Part shown: positions 24,007-32,705 of the stretch, one piece after another | Layout: every line of letters begins with the position of its first letter | How positions within the stretch are numbered: the stretch's first letter is position 1 | From: Arthrobacter sp. OAP107 | GTDB lineage: Bacteria > Actinomycetota > Actinomycetes > Actinomycetales > Micrococcaceae | DNA length: 64,000 nucleotides | Assembly: GCF_040546765.1 (NCBI RefSeq) | Contig: NZ_JBEPOK010000001.1 | Span: forward strand, 124,001-188,000 | Direction of reading: 5' to 3' | Made by a program: the position numbers and the translations under genes | The notes under the pieces: generated by a model | The model's database searches: none | What the model was told of the DNA's origin: nothing | Seen by the model: only the letters and a program-made list of their open reading frames with translations

Positions 24007-25857
24007 ATGACTACTTTTGCTGCCCTCGGCACGCCCAAGGCACTCTCCGAAACCCTGACTGCCCAGGGCATCGAATCCCCGTTCCCCATCCAGGTCAAGA
24101 CCCTGCCGGACACCCTGGCCGGCCGCGACGTCCTGGGCCGTGGCCGCACCGGCTCCGGTAAAACCATCGCCTTCGCCATCCCCCTCGTGGCCCGCCTCGC
24201 CGAGCGCGAAGCAGCCTACTTCCGCAAGCCCGGCCGCCCCATGGGCCTGGTCCTGGCGCCCACCCGTGAACTGGCCACCCAGATCAACGCGACCATCGAG
24301 CCGCTGGCCAAGGCCATGGGCCTGAACACCACCGTCATCTACGGCGGCATCTCCCAGGCGCGCCAGGAGAAGGCCCTGCGCGCCGGCGTCGACATCGTCA
24401 TCGCCTGCCCGGGCCGGCTGGAGGACCTGATCCGCCAGCGCATCCTGACCCTCGAAGCCGTCGAGGTGACGGTCCTGGACGAGGCCGACCACATGGCCGA
24501 CCTCGGCTTCCTGCCCGTGGTCAAGAAGCTCATGGACATGACCCCGAGCCAGGGCCAGCGCCTGCTGTTCTCCGCCACGCTGGACAACGGCGTGGACAAG
24601 ATCGTCCAGCGCTACCTGTCCAACCCGCTGACCCACTCCGTGGACGATCCGCAGGCGGCGGTGACCACCATGGAGCACCACGTGCTGGTGGTCAATGACC
24701 AGACCGTCAAGAAGCAGCTGATCGTTGAACTGGCGTCCGGCGCCGGCCGCCGCGTGCTGTTCATGCGGACCAAGCACCACGCCCGCAAACTGGCCAAGAC
24801 CCTGACGGACGCCGGGATCCCCGCCGTCGACCTGCACGGCAACCTGTCGCAGAACGCCCGGGACCGCAACCTCGCCGAATTCTCCTCCGGTGAGGTCCGG
24901 GTCCTGGTCGCCACCGACGTCGCCGCCCGCGGTGTGCACGTCGACGACGTCGAACTGGTCATCCACGTCGACCCGCCCACCGAGCACAAGGCTTACCTGC
25001 ACCGCTCGGGCCGTACCGCCCGTGCCGGCTCCGACGGCACCGTAGTCACGCTGACCCTGCCCGAGCAGCAGACGGACGTCCGGAAGCTCATGAAGGCTGC
25101 GGGCGTCGACGTCAGCTTTGAGCGGGTTACCGCCAGCTCCCCGATCGTTGCCGAGCTGGTGGGCGAGATCGCCGACAAGGTTGACCCCCGGACGCGCGCG
25201 GCATTGCTCGCCGCCAAGGCCAACCAGGGCGGCGGCACCTCCACCGGTGCCAACGCCGAACGCAAACGCGCACGCCGCCAGGCATCACCCACGGCCGGTG
25301 GCCGGGGTGGCCGCGGCGGCCGCGGACGGGTTTCCGCCGAGGCTCCCCGCACGGACCTGCCCCGCGCCGAACGCCGTGCCGCTGCCTACGAAGGCCGCGC
25401 CGCCGCCCGCGACGCTGCCGAGCGCGTCATCGAGCAGAACGAGGACCGCGCCACAGCGGCAGCGGCAGCCCGCCGCAACGCACGTGGCCGTGGCACGGCA
25501 TCGACCCACCGCAACGACGTTCCGGCGGCTGGTGGCCGTTCAGCGGCCGGCCGAGGTTCGGACGGGCGTCCGGAATCCCGCTTCACCCGCAGCGATGCCC
25601 CCCGTGGCGGCACCGGTCGCCCGGCCACCGGCGGCCAGCGCAGCGGACGTCCGGCCACCGGACAGCGCGCCGCTGCTGGCAGCAAGGCCGGCGGCTCCAA
25701 GGCCGTCTGGTCCTCCACCACCGGTGGCACGTCCGGTGGATCCTACGCCGGCGGTTCCTCCGCGGGCGGCAGCGGCCGCTCCGGTGATGGCCGTCCGGCC
25801 CGGAAGGCTCCGCGCCGCGCGTCGGCCCCGGCGTCGAACGAGCGCCGCAGCCGCTAA
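24007..25857 (+). CDS. DEAD-box ATP-dependent RNA helicase with a Gly/Arg/Ala-rich tail
   Basis: A 616-residue RNA helicase. Visible motifs: Q motif (GIESPFPIQ), motif I GRTGSGKT at 46-53, Ia PTRELA, motif II DEAD at 158-161, motif III SAT, and motif VI HRSGRTARAG. After the two RecA domains (to about residue 400) comes a long basic low-complexity tail of Arg/Gly/Ala/Ser repeats, the usual RNA-binding extension in actinobacterial RhlE/CsdA-like helicases. It likely unwinds structured RNA during ribosome assembly, decay or cold adaptation. A leader of at least 200 bases containing a terminator-like hairpin precedes it, and a perfect 54-bp palindrome follows it. Confidence 0.93.
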   Translation: MTTFAALGTPKALSETLTAQGIESPFPIQVKTLPDTLAGRDVLGRGRTGSGKTIAFAIPLVARLAEREAAYFRKPGRPMGLVLAPTRELATQINATIEPLAKAMGLNTTVIYGGISQARQEKALRAGVDIVIACPGRLEDLIRQRILTLEAVEVTVLDEADHMADLGFLPVVKKLMDMTPSQGQRLLFSATLDNGVDKIVQRYLSNPLTHSVDDPQAAVTTMEHHVLVVNDQTVKKQLIVELASGAGRRVLFMRTKHHARKLAKTLTDAGIPAVDLHGNLSQNARDRNLAEFSSGEVRVLVATDVAARGVHVDDVELVIHVDPPTEHKAYLHRSGRTARAGSDGTVVTLTLPEQQTDVRKLMKAAGVDVSFERVTASSPIVAELVGEIADKVDPRTRAALLAAKANQGGGTSTGANAERKRARRQASPTAGGRGGRGGRGRVSAEAPRTDLPRAERRAAAYEGRAAARDAAERVIEQNEDRATAAAAARRNARGRGTASTHRNDVPAAGGRSAAGRGSDGRPESRFTRSDAPRGGTGRPATGGQRSGRPATGQRAAAGSKAGGSKAVWSSTTGGTSGGSYAGGSSAGGSGRSGDGRPARKAPRRASAPASNERRSR

Positions 25858-25868
25858 ACAGGCGTCGA

Positions 25869-25922
25869 TACGCAAAATACCGGTCGCTACGGGAATTCCC
25901 GTAGCGACCGGTATTTTGCGTA
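25869..25922. terminator. Perfect 54-bp palindrome between convergent genes
   Basis: The left half TACGCAAAATACCGGTCGCT followed by ACGGGAA is repeated exactly as its complement, giving a 27-bp arm with no mismatch and no spacer. It starts 11 bases after the helicase stop and ends 29 bases before the stop of the convergent MBL gene, so a bidirectional terminator is the likely role. The arm contains AAAA/TTTT tracts that would act as a short U-run in both directions. Confidence 0.85.
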
Positions 25923-25951
25923 CCGCCAAAGCGCAGCTGGGCCGGTGGGGA

Positions 25952-26602
25952 TCACCAGCCGCGGGCGCGCCACTCCTCGAGGTGCGGGCGTTCCGCGCCG
26001 AGCGTGGTCGGCTTGCCGTGGCCCGGGTGCACCACGGTGTTGTCCGGGTAGACGTCGAAGAGCCGCTCGGAGACGTCGGTGAGCAGCTGGTTGAACCGCT
26101 CGGGATCCTTCTGGGTGTTGCCTACGCCGCCGGGGAACAGGGAGTCTCCGGAGAAAATGTGCGCCGGACCCTCGGGGTCCTGGTAGACCAGCGCCACGGA
26201 ACCGGGAGTGTGGCCCCGCAGGTGGACGGCGGTGACGTCGAATCCGTCGAAGTTCCCGACGTCGCCGTGGTCCAGCAGCACATCCACCGTCACGGGCAGT
26301 TCCGGGGCGTCGTCTGTGCCCGCAGCGGTCTTGGCCCCGGTGGCTTCAACGAGACCGGGCAGCGCGCGCACGTGGTCCCAGTGCTGGTGCGTAGTGGCGA
26401 TCAGCGCCAGCCTGGGCTCGGCGGAGGTGTCTGCCGCGGCGTCCGCGAGCAGTCCCTGGATGGCCGGCAGGTCGTCCGCGGCGTCAATCAGCAGCTGTGC
26501 CCCGGACTCCTTGGCCGTCAGCAGATACACATTGTTGTCCATCTCGCTGACCGAGATCCGGCGGATGGTGATGTCCCGAAGTGAGTGAATGAGCGTGTCC
26601 AT
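25952..26602 (-). CDS. Metallo-beta-lactamase-fold hydrolase (glyoxalase II-like)
   Basis: A 216-residue MBL-fold protein. The zinc motif reads THQHWDH, followed by the metal ligands in HTPGS and SGDSLF, and a final HPGHG. These correspond to the HxHxDH...H...D...H set used by glyoxalase II and related thioesterases. The start ATG 26602 (MDTLIHSLRD) is preferred to a 29-residue upstream extension rich in Arg and Ala. It converges with the helicase gene. The substrate is not known; hydroxyacylglutathione hydrolase is a common automatic name, but actinobacteria use mycothiol instead of glutathione. Confidence 0.85.
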   Translation of the reverse strand: MDTLIHSLRDITIRRISVSEMDNNVYLLTAKESGAQLLIDAADDLPAIQGLLADAAADTSAEPRLALIATTHQHWDHVRALPGLVEATGAKTAAGTDDAPELPVTVDVLLDHGDVGNFDGFDVTAVHLRGHTPGSVALVYQDPEGPAHIFSGDSLFPGGVGNTQKDPERFNQLLTDVSERLFDVYPDNTVVHPGHGKPTTLGAERPHLEEWRARGW

Positions 26603-26612
26603 GTTTCCCAGT

Positions 26613-26984
26613 CTAGGGAGCCGGATCAGCCCCGCGCCGGCGGCCAGGGCCCGCCGGGAGCATCTTGAGTCCGGCCGCGCATCCCACAATCCCCGCGATG
26701 AACAGCACCTTGAGCAGGTTGAAGGGTTCGACGCCGGTGGCCATGGCCCAGCCGACCGTCAGAGCCGCGCCAATACCCACCCAGACGGCGTAGGCGGTGC
26801 CGAGCGGGATGTGCTTCACCGCCATGCCCAGACCCTGCATGCTCAGCGCGGCGGTCACGACAAATACGACCGTGGGCACGGGGCGGGCCAGGCCGTCGGA
26901 CAGGCCCAGCGCCGTGGCCCAGACAGCTTCCAGGAGGGCCGAAGCGAGCAGGATGATCCAGGCCGTGGCAGGCTTCGCAAGCAT
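26613..26984 (-). CDS. SMR multidrug efflux subunit (second of a pair)
   Basis: A 123-residue small multidrug resistance protein with four membrane segments. The family-critical glutamate lies in the first helix (LLASALLEAVWATALGLSDG), and GTAYAVWVGIGAALTVGWAM is the conserved third-helix signature. It starts at ATG 26984, overlapping by one base the stop of the paired SMR gene upstream. Two adjacent coupled SMR genes usually encode a heterodimer of the EbrAB/YkkCD kind. The protein ends in a basic tail (GRRRGADPAP). Confidence 0.9.
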   Translation of the reverse strand: MLAKPATAWIILLASALLEAVWATALGLSDGLARPVPTVVFVVTAALSMQGLGMAVKHIPLGTAYAVWVGIGAALTVGWAMATGVEPFNLLKVLFIAGIVGCAAGLKMLPAGPGRRRGADPAP

Positions 26985-27307
26985 CACGCCACCGCCTTCA
27001 GCCCAACCACGCACGCAGCGATACCGCCGAGCAACAGCAGCCGCGCCGCCGTCGGCCGTTCAACTTTGGCCACGATCGCGTAGGCGGACGTCAGCACCAC
27101 ACCCACGCCGACCCACACCGCGTAGGCGGTGCCGGTGGGAATGGACTGCATCGCGATGCCGAGGCCGGCGGTGCTGGCCACGACGGCAACGAGGAAGAGC
27201 ACCCCGGCCGCGACCCGGCGCCGGCCCGTGGATTGGGAGGCCCGGTGCAGCGCTGCCGCCCACACCGCCTCGAGGGCGCCGGAGAGAATGAGGATGAACC
27301 ACGACAT
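26984..27307 (-). CDS. SMR multidrug efflux subunit (first of a pair)
   Basis: A 107-residue SMR protein of four helices. Its first helix carries the essential glutamate (LSGALEAVWAAALHRASQST) and its third helix GTAYAVWVGVGVVLTSAYAI. It is coupled to the next SMR gene through TGATG. Together they are best read as a heteromeric drug or guanidinium exporter. The 146 bases before it hold two small hairpins but no riboswitch I can recognise. Confidence 0.9.
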   Translation of the reverse strand: MSWFILILSGALEAVWAAALHRASQSTGRRRVAAGVLFLVAVVASTAGLGIAMQSIPTGTAYAVWVGVGVVLTSAYAIVAKVERPTAARLLLLGGIAACVVGLKAVA

Positions 27308-27453
27308 GACAGATCCTTTGGCCAGTCTTGTCGCGCACCGGGTACTGAACCGTCGTCCGGAGGTCCGGGGAGGGGACCTAGGCTTTTACCCTAGCAACGC
27401 CCGACGGCGGGTGCCACCGTTGGTGGCAAAACTCACCGGTAATGTGGCCCGGG
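27308..27453 (-). other. Leader region of the SMR pair with two hairpins
   Basis: On the minus strand, GCCACC-AAC-GGTGGC (about 27427-27413) and CTAGG-GTAAAAG-CCTAG form stem-loops. I compared the region by eye with the guanidine-I (ykkC) consensus because SMR genes are often controlled by it. A GGGTAAAAGCC piece is reminiscent of its 3' part, but the core upstream motifs are missing. Confidence 0.3.
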
Positions 27454-28074
27454 TTAGCCGGTTACCGGATCGATGGACACCACGGCCAGGAACCCGCGGC
27501 CCAGGATTTCCGGCGGTTGGCTGTCCGAGCCCACCACTGCGTCGTAGCGGCCGAGCGGGACGGGCGTGCTGTCCGCCCCGGCGCTTCCCGGGCTGGCGGC
27601 CCTTCCCGGACTGACCGTTGCCTGTCCCTGCAGCAGGATGCCCAGCTGGCCCTCGAACACGGGATGGGCCCGCTTCTTGGACAGCTCGATGATCGAGGTG
27701 TACGCCTTGAAGGCCCCCTCCCGGGCAATGACATTAAGGTTTCGGACATTCCCGGTGGGCAGGGCGGACGAGGAGGCCGCGCCGCCGGGAAAGCGGAACG
27801 GCCGGTATTTTTCGAGCGGATGCTCGGTGCCGTCCACGGCCAGCAACAGCAGTTCGCCCTCGACCACGGTCAGCACCCGTTCCATCCCCGGAAAGGCGGA
27901 GTACTCCCCGGCGCTGGTGACGTCGGCGATGCTGACCCGCCAGTCCCACGCCCCGTCTTCAGATGCAGCAGTGCCGGCCGAAGCGCCCCCGCTGCGGCTG
28001 GCAAGCTCGCGGGTGACCCCGCCGCCGTTGCGCCAGGGCTGGGGTTTGAGGTCGGCGAAGCGGATAATCTCCAT
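27454..28074 (-). CDS. hutD: HutD/Ves family cupin protein
   Basis: A 206-residue HutD-family protein. It begins with the family signature (MEIIRFADLKPQPWRNGGGV then TREL) and contains WDWRVSIADV and GEYSAFPGMERVLTVVEGEL, typical of the double-cupin HutD/Ves fold. HutD was found next to histidine-utilisation genes and proposed to tune the pathway; no hut genes are in this window, so the name rests on fold only. It is divergent from trpF, with 104 bases between the starts. Confidence 0.85.
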   Translation of the reverse strand: MEIIRFADLKPQPWRNGGGVTRELASRSGGASAGTAASEDGAWDWRVSIADVTSAGEYSAFPGMERVLTVVEGELLLLAVDGTEHPLEKYRPFRFPGGAASSSALPTGNVRNLNVIAREGAFKAYTSIIELSKKRAHPVFEGQLGILLQGQATVSPGRAASPGSAGADSTPVPLGRYDAVVGSDSQPPEILGRGFLAVVSIDPVTG

Positions 28075-28178
28075 CAGCCCAGCCTATCCGCGCGTTGCCC
28101 CGCTCTCCCTCCCCGCGTAAAGTCGGCGACGGATCGCTGCGGTCGAGGGCGATGCTTTCAACACAAAGGAGCCGGTGA

Positions 28179-28775
28179 ATGTTCGTCAAAGTCTGCGGCC
28201 TGAGCACGCCTGAATCTGTCCGGGAAGCCGTGGAAGCCGGCGCGGACGCCGTCGGCTTTGTCCTGACGGCCAGCCCCCGCGTCGTATCGCCCGCGCAGGT
28301 CACCAAGCTCGCTGAGGGAGTGCCCGACGGCGTGGCCGCCGTCGGCGTCTTCCGCTCCGAACCGGCCGCCGACGCGGTGGCCATCGCCCGGGCGGCCGGG
28401 CTGGACTGGATCCAGCTCCACGGTGAGCGCACACCTGATGACGTAAAAACAGCGCACGACGCCGGCATGAAGGTCATCCGCGCCGTCACCATGGGTGCCG
28501 GACCGGACGCATTTGCCGACTGGGGCGAGGACCTGTTGCTCGTCGACGCCGCAGTTCCCGGTTCCGGCGAGGCCTGGGACTACGGTTCCGTGCGTGACAA
28601 AGGCCTGGCGGGACGGCAGTGGCTCCTGGCCGGCGGCCTGGACCCCGCCAACGTGTCGAAGGCCGCCAGCGATGCCGGGGCATGGGGCGTGGACGTCTCC
28701 TCCGGCGTCGAGCAAAGCAGGGGAGTGAAGGACCTGGCCAAGATCAGGGCGTTCGTGGCGGCGGCTAAAGGCTGA
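28179..28775 (+). CDS. trpF: Phosphoribosylanthranilate isomerase
   Basis: A 198-residue TIM-barrel isomerase of tryptophan synthesis. Catalytic Cys6 is in FVKVCGLS and the general acid Asp123 in LLLVDAAVPGSGE; the phosphate-binding loops LLAGGLDPANV and GVDVSSGVE are intact. It is isolated from other trp genes. Most actinobacteria lack TrpF and use the bifunctional PriA (HisA/TrpF), so a separate, apparently intact enzyme is notable. The downstream MFS gene begins 22 bases on. Confidence 0.92.
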   Translation: MFVKVCGLSTPESVREAVEAGADAVGFVLTASPRVVSPAQVTKLAEGVPDGVAAVGVFRSEPAADAVAIARAAGLDWIQLHGERTPDDVKTAHDAGMKVIRAVTMGAGPDAFADWGEDLLLVDAAVPGSGEAWDYGSVRDKGLAGRQWLLAGGLDPANVSKAASDAGAWGVDVSSGVEQSRGVKDLAKIRAFVAAAKG

Positions 28776-28797
28776 CCGCCATGACCCGGTCAATGCC

Positions 28798-30000
28798 GTG
28801 ACTCCGTCCGTAACGGACCGCGGCGCCAGGACGCCCGCGGCTCCTCTGTACGCCGCCGGATTCGTGACCGCGTTCGGCGCGCACAGCATTGCCGCCGGCT
28901 TGGGCGCCCAGAGCGGCAACATCGGCCTGACCCTGCTGAACCTGGGAATCCTGCTGGCCGTCTACGACCTCTCCGAGGTGTTCCTCAAGCCTGTCTTTGG
29001 CGCGCTGAGCGACCGGATCGGGGCCAAGCCTGTCATCGTCGGCGGACTCATCGGCTTCGCCGTCCTGTCCCTGATCGGCCTGTGGGCCGCCAATCCGCTG
29101 CTGCTGGGCCTCGCCCGCCTGGGCCAGGGTGCCGCCGCCTCGGCGTTCTCCCCGGCGTCCTCGGCCATGGTGGCCCGGCTCTCGGCCGGGAAGAACGCCG
29201 GGACCTTCTTCGGCAGGTACGGGTCCTGGAAGAGCCTCGGGTACGTGATCGGCCCGCTGCTCGGTGCCGGGCTGATTGCCGCCGGCGGCTTCGCGCTGCT
29301 GTTCGGGGCGTTGTCGGCGCTTGCCGCGGCCACCGCCGTGTGGGTCCTTCTGGCCGTGCCGCACCTGCCGCCGCTCCCGCGCCAGCGGTACACCGTGCTG
29401 GACCTGGCACGGCAGGTTGCCGAGCGCAGGTTCCTGGTGCCCACTTTGGTGCTGGCCGCCTCGATGGGCGCCATGGGCGCCGCGATCGGTTTCCTCCCTG
29501 CCCTGGCCGTGCAACATGGCCTGGATCCGGTGGCGGGCACTGCCGCCGTCAGTGTCCTGGCCGTCGCCTCGCTGCTGGTCCAGCCGCGGATCGGAGCCAT
29601 GCGCGACATGCACCGCATTGGCGACGCCGGGGGGATGCGCACGGGCCTGCTGCTCACCGCTGCCGGGGTGGGCCTCGTGGCGGCAGCACCGGGACCGGTC
29701 ACCATCTTCATCGCCGCGGCGGTGATCGGCGCCGGCGTCGGCGCGGCCACCCCGCTGGGCTTTGCGCATCTGGCGGACAGCACGCCGAAGGAAAGGATGG
29801 GGCGGACCATGGGCTCGGCCGAGCTCGGACGCGAACTCGGCGACGCCGGCGCCCCGCTCCTGGTGGGTGCCATCGCCACCGCCGCCTCACTCCCGCTGGG
29901 TCTGGGGCTGCTGGCGCTGATGGTCGCCGCCGCGGGCGTCCCGCGCCTCGGTGCAAGGGCGGCTGTTCGCCAGGACGAAAGTCCGCAGGCTGAAGGTTAA
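28798..30000 (+). CDS. MFS transporter
   Basis: A 400-residue major facilitator with about 12 membrane segments. MFS motif A is seen as FGALSDRIGAKPVIVGG, and ARLGQGAAASAFSPASSAMV forms the motif-B-like segment that follows. It starts at GTG 28798; an ATG at 28781 is closed by a stop after six codons. It follows trpF closely, so the two may be co-transcribed, but no functional link is obvious. The substrate is unknown; efflux is likely from similarity to drug-resistance members. Confidence 0.83.
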   Translation: MTPSVTDRGARTPAAPLYAAGFVTAFGAHSIAAGLGAQSGNIGLTLLNLGILLAVYDLSEVFLKPVFGALSDRIGAKPVIVGGLIGFAVLSLIGLWAANPLLLGLARLGQGAAASAFSPASSAMVARLSAGKNAGTFFGRYGSWKSLGYVIGPLLGAGLIAAGGFALLFGALSALAAATAVWVLLAVPHLPPLPRQRYTVLDLARQVAERRFLVPTLVLAASMGAMGAAIGFLPALAVQHGLDPVAGTAAVSVLAVASLLVQPRIGAMRDMHRIGDAGGMRTGLLLTAAGVGLVAAAPGPVTIFIAAAVIGAGVGAATPLGFAHLADSTPKERMGRTMGSAELGRELGDAGAPLLVGAIATAASLPLGLGLLALMVAAAGVPRLGARAAVRQDESPQAEG

Positions 30001-30059
30001 GGGTTAAATCAGGGCAGATCCCGAGCCACTTCGGCCTCCGCGACCGGCAGAATGGACGG

Positions 30060-30461
30060 ATGAAGACACTCCTGAACATCATCTGGCTGGTTTTCGGCGG
30101 CTTGTGGCTGGCGCTCGGTTACTTCGCCGCCGGCATCATCTGCTGCCTGCTCATCGTGACCATCCCGTGGGGCATCGCCTCCTTCCGGATCGCGTCCTAC
30201 ACCCTGTGGCCATTCGGGCGGATGGTGGTGGACAAGCCGGGCGGAAACGGCGTGTTTTCGCTGCTCGGCAACGTGATCTGGCTGCTGGTGGCCGGCATCT
30301 GGATCGCGGTCGGACACGTGGTCACCGCAGTCGCCATGGCCCTGACCATCATCGGCATCCCGCTGGCCATCGCCAACCTGAAGCTGATCCCGGTTTCGCT
30401 GATGCCGCTGGGCAAGCAGATCGTGCCCACGGACAGGCCGTTCATCACCGCCTACCGCTGA
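30060..30461 (+). CDS. YccF domain-containing membrane protein
   Basis: A 133-residue inner-membrane protein made of two YccF (DUF307) repeats: LNIIWLVFGGLWLALGYFAA with CLLIVTIPWGIASFRIA, then LLGNVIWLLVAGIWIAVGHV with MALTIIGIPLAIANLKL. Each repeat carries two hydrophobic segments and the IP-x-(G/A)-x-A turn. The length is standard. The function of the family is unknown. Confidence 0.9.
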   Translation: MKTLLNIIWLVFGGLWLALGYFAAGIICCLLIVTIPWGIASFRIASYTLWPFGRMVVDKPGGNGVFSLLGNVIWLLVAGIWIAVGHVVTAVAMALTIIGIPLAIANLKLIPVSLMPLGKQIVPTDRPFITAYR

Positions 30462-30485
30462 CCCACAACTTCCGGCCGGCGCCGG

Positions 30486-31355
30486 TCACGCCAGTTCGCC
30501 CTGCAGGTTTCGGCGGGCGGCGTCCAGCCAGAGCTTGCGGGCCCGTTCGGTATGGAAGAGAGGGTCCAGCGCCAGCAGCTGGCGGACGACGGCGGCCCTT
30601 CCGGCCGCGAAATCGGCGTCGCCGATGTGCGCATAATCTTCCCGGACGGCAGCAACGTACCGGGCGTAGGGCTCCGGTTCCCCGCCCAGAACCGACAGGT
30701 CGGCATCGCAGAGGAGGGCGCCGTCGTCGTCCCCTGCCTCCGGCCGGTGATCAGAGGTGAGCCGGACCAGCCGCGCCACCTCCTCGACGTCGGCCGGCGG
30801 GAGACCGGCCTGGGCGAGCCGGAGCTCGGCGAGCCGGGCGGATTCCTCCTCGTCCTGGCCCGCCACACCCCGGTAGACGGCGTCATGGAACCACGCCGCC
30901 AGGACCACGGTACGCGGCGGCCGGGCAGGTTCGGTGAGCAGGTCCAGGGCCTCCAGCACGGCGAGCAGGTGGGTGCAGCCGTGATACCTGCGGTGGCCCT
31001 CGCTCCAGCGGTCCAGCAGGTCCAGGAACAGGGCGTCATGGCCCGGCATCACCGTGTTCCAGCGGTTGAGCAGGGGAGTCTTGAGGGACTTCGTGCGGCT
31101 GCGGGCCGGGATCCGGAGCCCGCTGGCGATGAGTTTCCGGACCAGGACCCGCGCCTCCACCGGGACGGCGCCCGCGGTCACCAGATCGTCATAGCGGCGC
31201 TGCGGCACGTCGTAGTGGTCGCCGTCGAAAGCCCGCTCAGGGATGCCCACGGCAGCGGCGAAGGCGTGGAGTTCCGTCAGGGACGTGTCCGAAATCAGGT
31301 GCGAAAACAGTGTGTCGTGGGCAGGCCAAAGCGGCGGATCGAGGTAGACGGCCAT
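30486..31355 (-). CDS. DUF4031 and HD-domain fusion protein
   Basis: A 289-residue protein with two parts. Residues 1 to about 85 are a DUF4031 domain (MAVYLDPPLWPAHDTLFSHL, FDGDHYDVPQRRYDD). Residues from about 100 to the end form an HD-type predicted metal-dependent phosphohydrolase of the COG4339 group: RRYHGCTHLL, the HD pair AAWFHDAVY, and DADLSVLGG. The fusion suggests that the two domains act together, perhaps on a nucleotide or small phosphate, but the substrate is unknown. It stands alone between YccF and a secreted phosphoesterase gene on the same strand. Confidence 0.85.
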   Translation of the reverse strand: MAVYLDPPLWPAHDTLFSHLISDTSLTELHAFAAAVGIPERAFDGDHYDVPQRRYDDLVTAGAVPVEARVLVRKLIASGLRIPARSRTKSLKTPLLNRWNTVMPGHDALFLDLLDRWSEGHRRYHGCTHLLAVLEALDLLTEPARPPRTVVLAAWFHDAVYRGVAGQDEEESARLAELRLAQAGLPPADVEEVARLVRLTSDHRPEAGDDDGALLCDADLSVLGGEPEPYARYVAAVREDYAHIGDADFAAGRAAVVRQLLALDPLFHTERARKLWLDAARRNLQGELA

Positions 31356-31404
31356 GGGGAGATTCTAAGCGCAGGACGGCATTGCCTGCTGAGGGCCGTG
31401 GAGA

Positions 31405-32496
31405 CTACCTATGTCCGATCTCGAAGCTGTCCGTGAAGGTGTAGCCGTCCGCGGGAACGAACCGTGCTGACAGCCGGTCCCGAGTGACCGTCACGTCGAG
31501 GGTGCCGAGGGCGGCGTCGCGGTTTTTTCCTGACCAGGCAGCAAAGTAGGGGGACTCGGGGTCCTCGCCGTTGACGTCATAAAGCCCCACGCCGCCGGTA
31601 CCCACGGTGGCGAACACGGTTCCGGCACCCTGAACCATGGCGTTGTCAGCGTCGGCGAGGCAGCCTCCGGAAAAGCTGTCCGGCACCAGCACCGGGCAAT
31701 CCTGGCGCCGCCCCAACTGATGGCTCCGCTGGTAAATGTGGTCGTGACCCGTCAGCACCAGGTCCGCCTTCTTGTCGACGAGCAGGTTGGTGAAGTCACG
31801 CCCGGCCTGGCAGCCGTACTTGCCCACGCTCAGGCACGGTGTGTGCATGCCGACGACGGTCCATGGGATCTTCTTGGTCCTCGCCCCGTCCAGGGCGGCT
31901 GCTGTCCACCGCCAGCGCTCGCTGTCCGGGGAGTAGTCCAGGGTGTTGCCGTCGTGGAACTCGATGCCGGGGGACACCATGATGAAGCGCACCAGCGGGT
32001 TCTGTTCCGGATAATCCGCGTACCACTGGACTCCGTATTCGCCCTGGAGTCCCGGCAGCCTGTTGGGCAGGCACTGGACGATGTTGGCGATGTCGCCGTC
32101 GTGGCCGTCGCTCTCGTGGTTTCCCGTCACCACCTGGTAGGGGAAGTCTCCGCCCAGCTTGCTGGTGACCATGTCACAGAACTCCTGCTCGCGGCCTGCC
32201 TCGTACGAGAAGTCTCCGAGGGCCAGGTTGAGCTCAGGATGAAGGCCGTTGACTGTGTCAAGCACCTTTCGTGCTCCCGTGCCCAGCCCGATGTCACCCT
32301 GGGCCGTGAAGTGGACGGCGGGCGCGGCGTTCCCCGGCCGGGTGGTCCCGGCCGGGGAAGAGGTTTCCACGGGGCTGGACGGCCTTCCCGACGGCGGCGC
32401 GGGCGGACCGGCCTGGCAGGCGGTGAGCAGCAGCGCCAGCGAGAGAACGGCCGGAGCCACGCCGGACCATGTCCGCTGTTTAGACAGTCCAGTCAT
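31405..32496 (-). CDS. Secreted metallophosphoesterase lipoprotein
   Basis: A 363-residue calcineurin-like/purple-acid-type phosphoesterase anchored outside the cell by a lipobox (LLTAC, Cys27). After a Pro/Ser-rich linker the metal motifs appear in order: QGDIGLG, LALGDFSY, VTGNHESDG, VVGMHTP and LTGHDHIYQR. These are the five conserved blocks of the dinuclear-metal phosphatase superfamily. The likely role is phosphate release from external phosphoesters. It diverges from a secreted protease gene with 209 bases between starts. Confidence 0.88.
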   Translation of the reverse strand: MTGLSKQRTWSGVAPAVLSLALLLTACQAGPPAPPSGRPSSPVETSSPAGTTRPGNAAPAVHFTAQGDIGLGTGARKVLDTVNGLHPELNLALGDFSYEAGREQEFCDMVTSKLGGDFPYQVVTGNHESDGHDGDIANIVQCLPNRLPGLQGEYGVQWYADYPEQNPLVRFIMVSPGIEFHDGNTLDYSPDSERWRWTAAALDGARTKKIPWTVVGMHTPCLSVGKYGCQAGRDFTNLLVDKKADLVLTGHDHIYQRSHQLGRRQDCPVLVPDSFSGGCLADADNAMVQGAGTVFATVGTGGVGLYDVNGEDPESPYFAAWSGKNRDAALGTLDVTVTRDRLSARFVPADGYTFTDSFEIGHR

Positions 32497-32705
32497 GATC
32501 CCTCACACCGCGGAGCTGAGCCTGATGCCGCTGCAGGCTGGGACAGTAATACTGCTAGGTCCTCAGGGTAATGCCCGCAGTGCCCCCAGACCATAAGCCG
32601 GCCTGCCGCATGACAGTGACAAGCATTGCAATGAATATGACAAATCATGTCAATCACCGTACGCTCGCAGTCGGACCTCTCGCCCCCAACGCTAAGGACC
32701 CCACG

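Noticed and set aside
27308..27453. Guanidine-I (ykkC) riboswitch before the SMR pair
   Set aside because: Only a GGGTAAAAGCC fragment resembles the consensus; the conserved upstream helices cannot be traced by eye.
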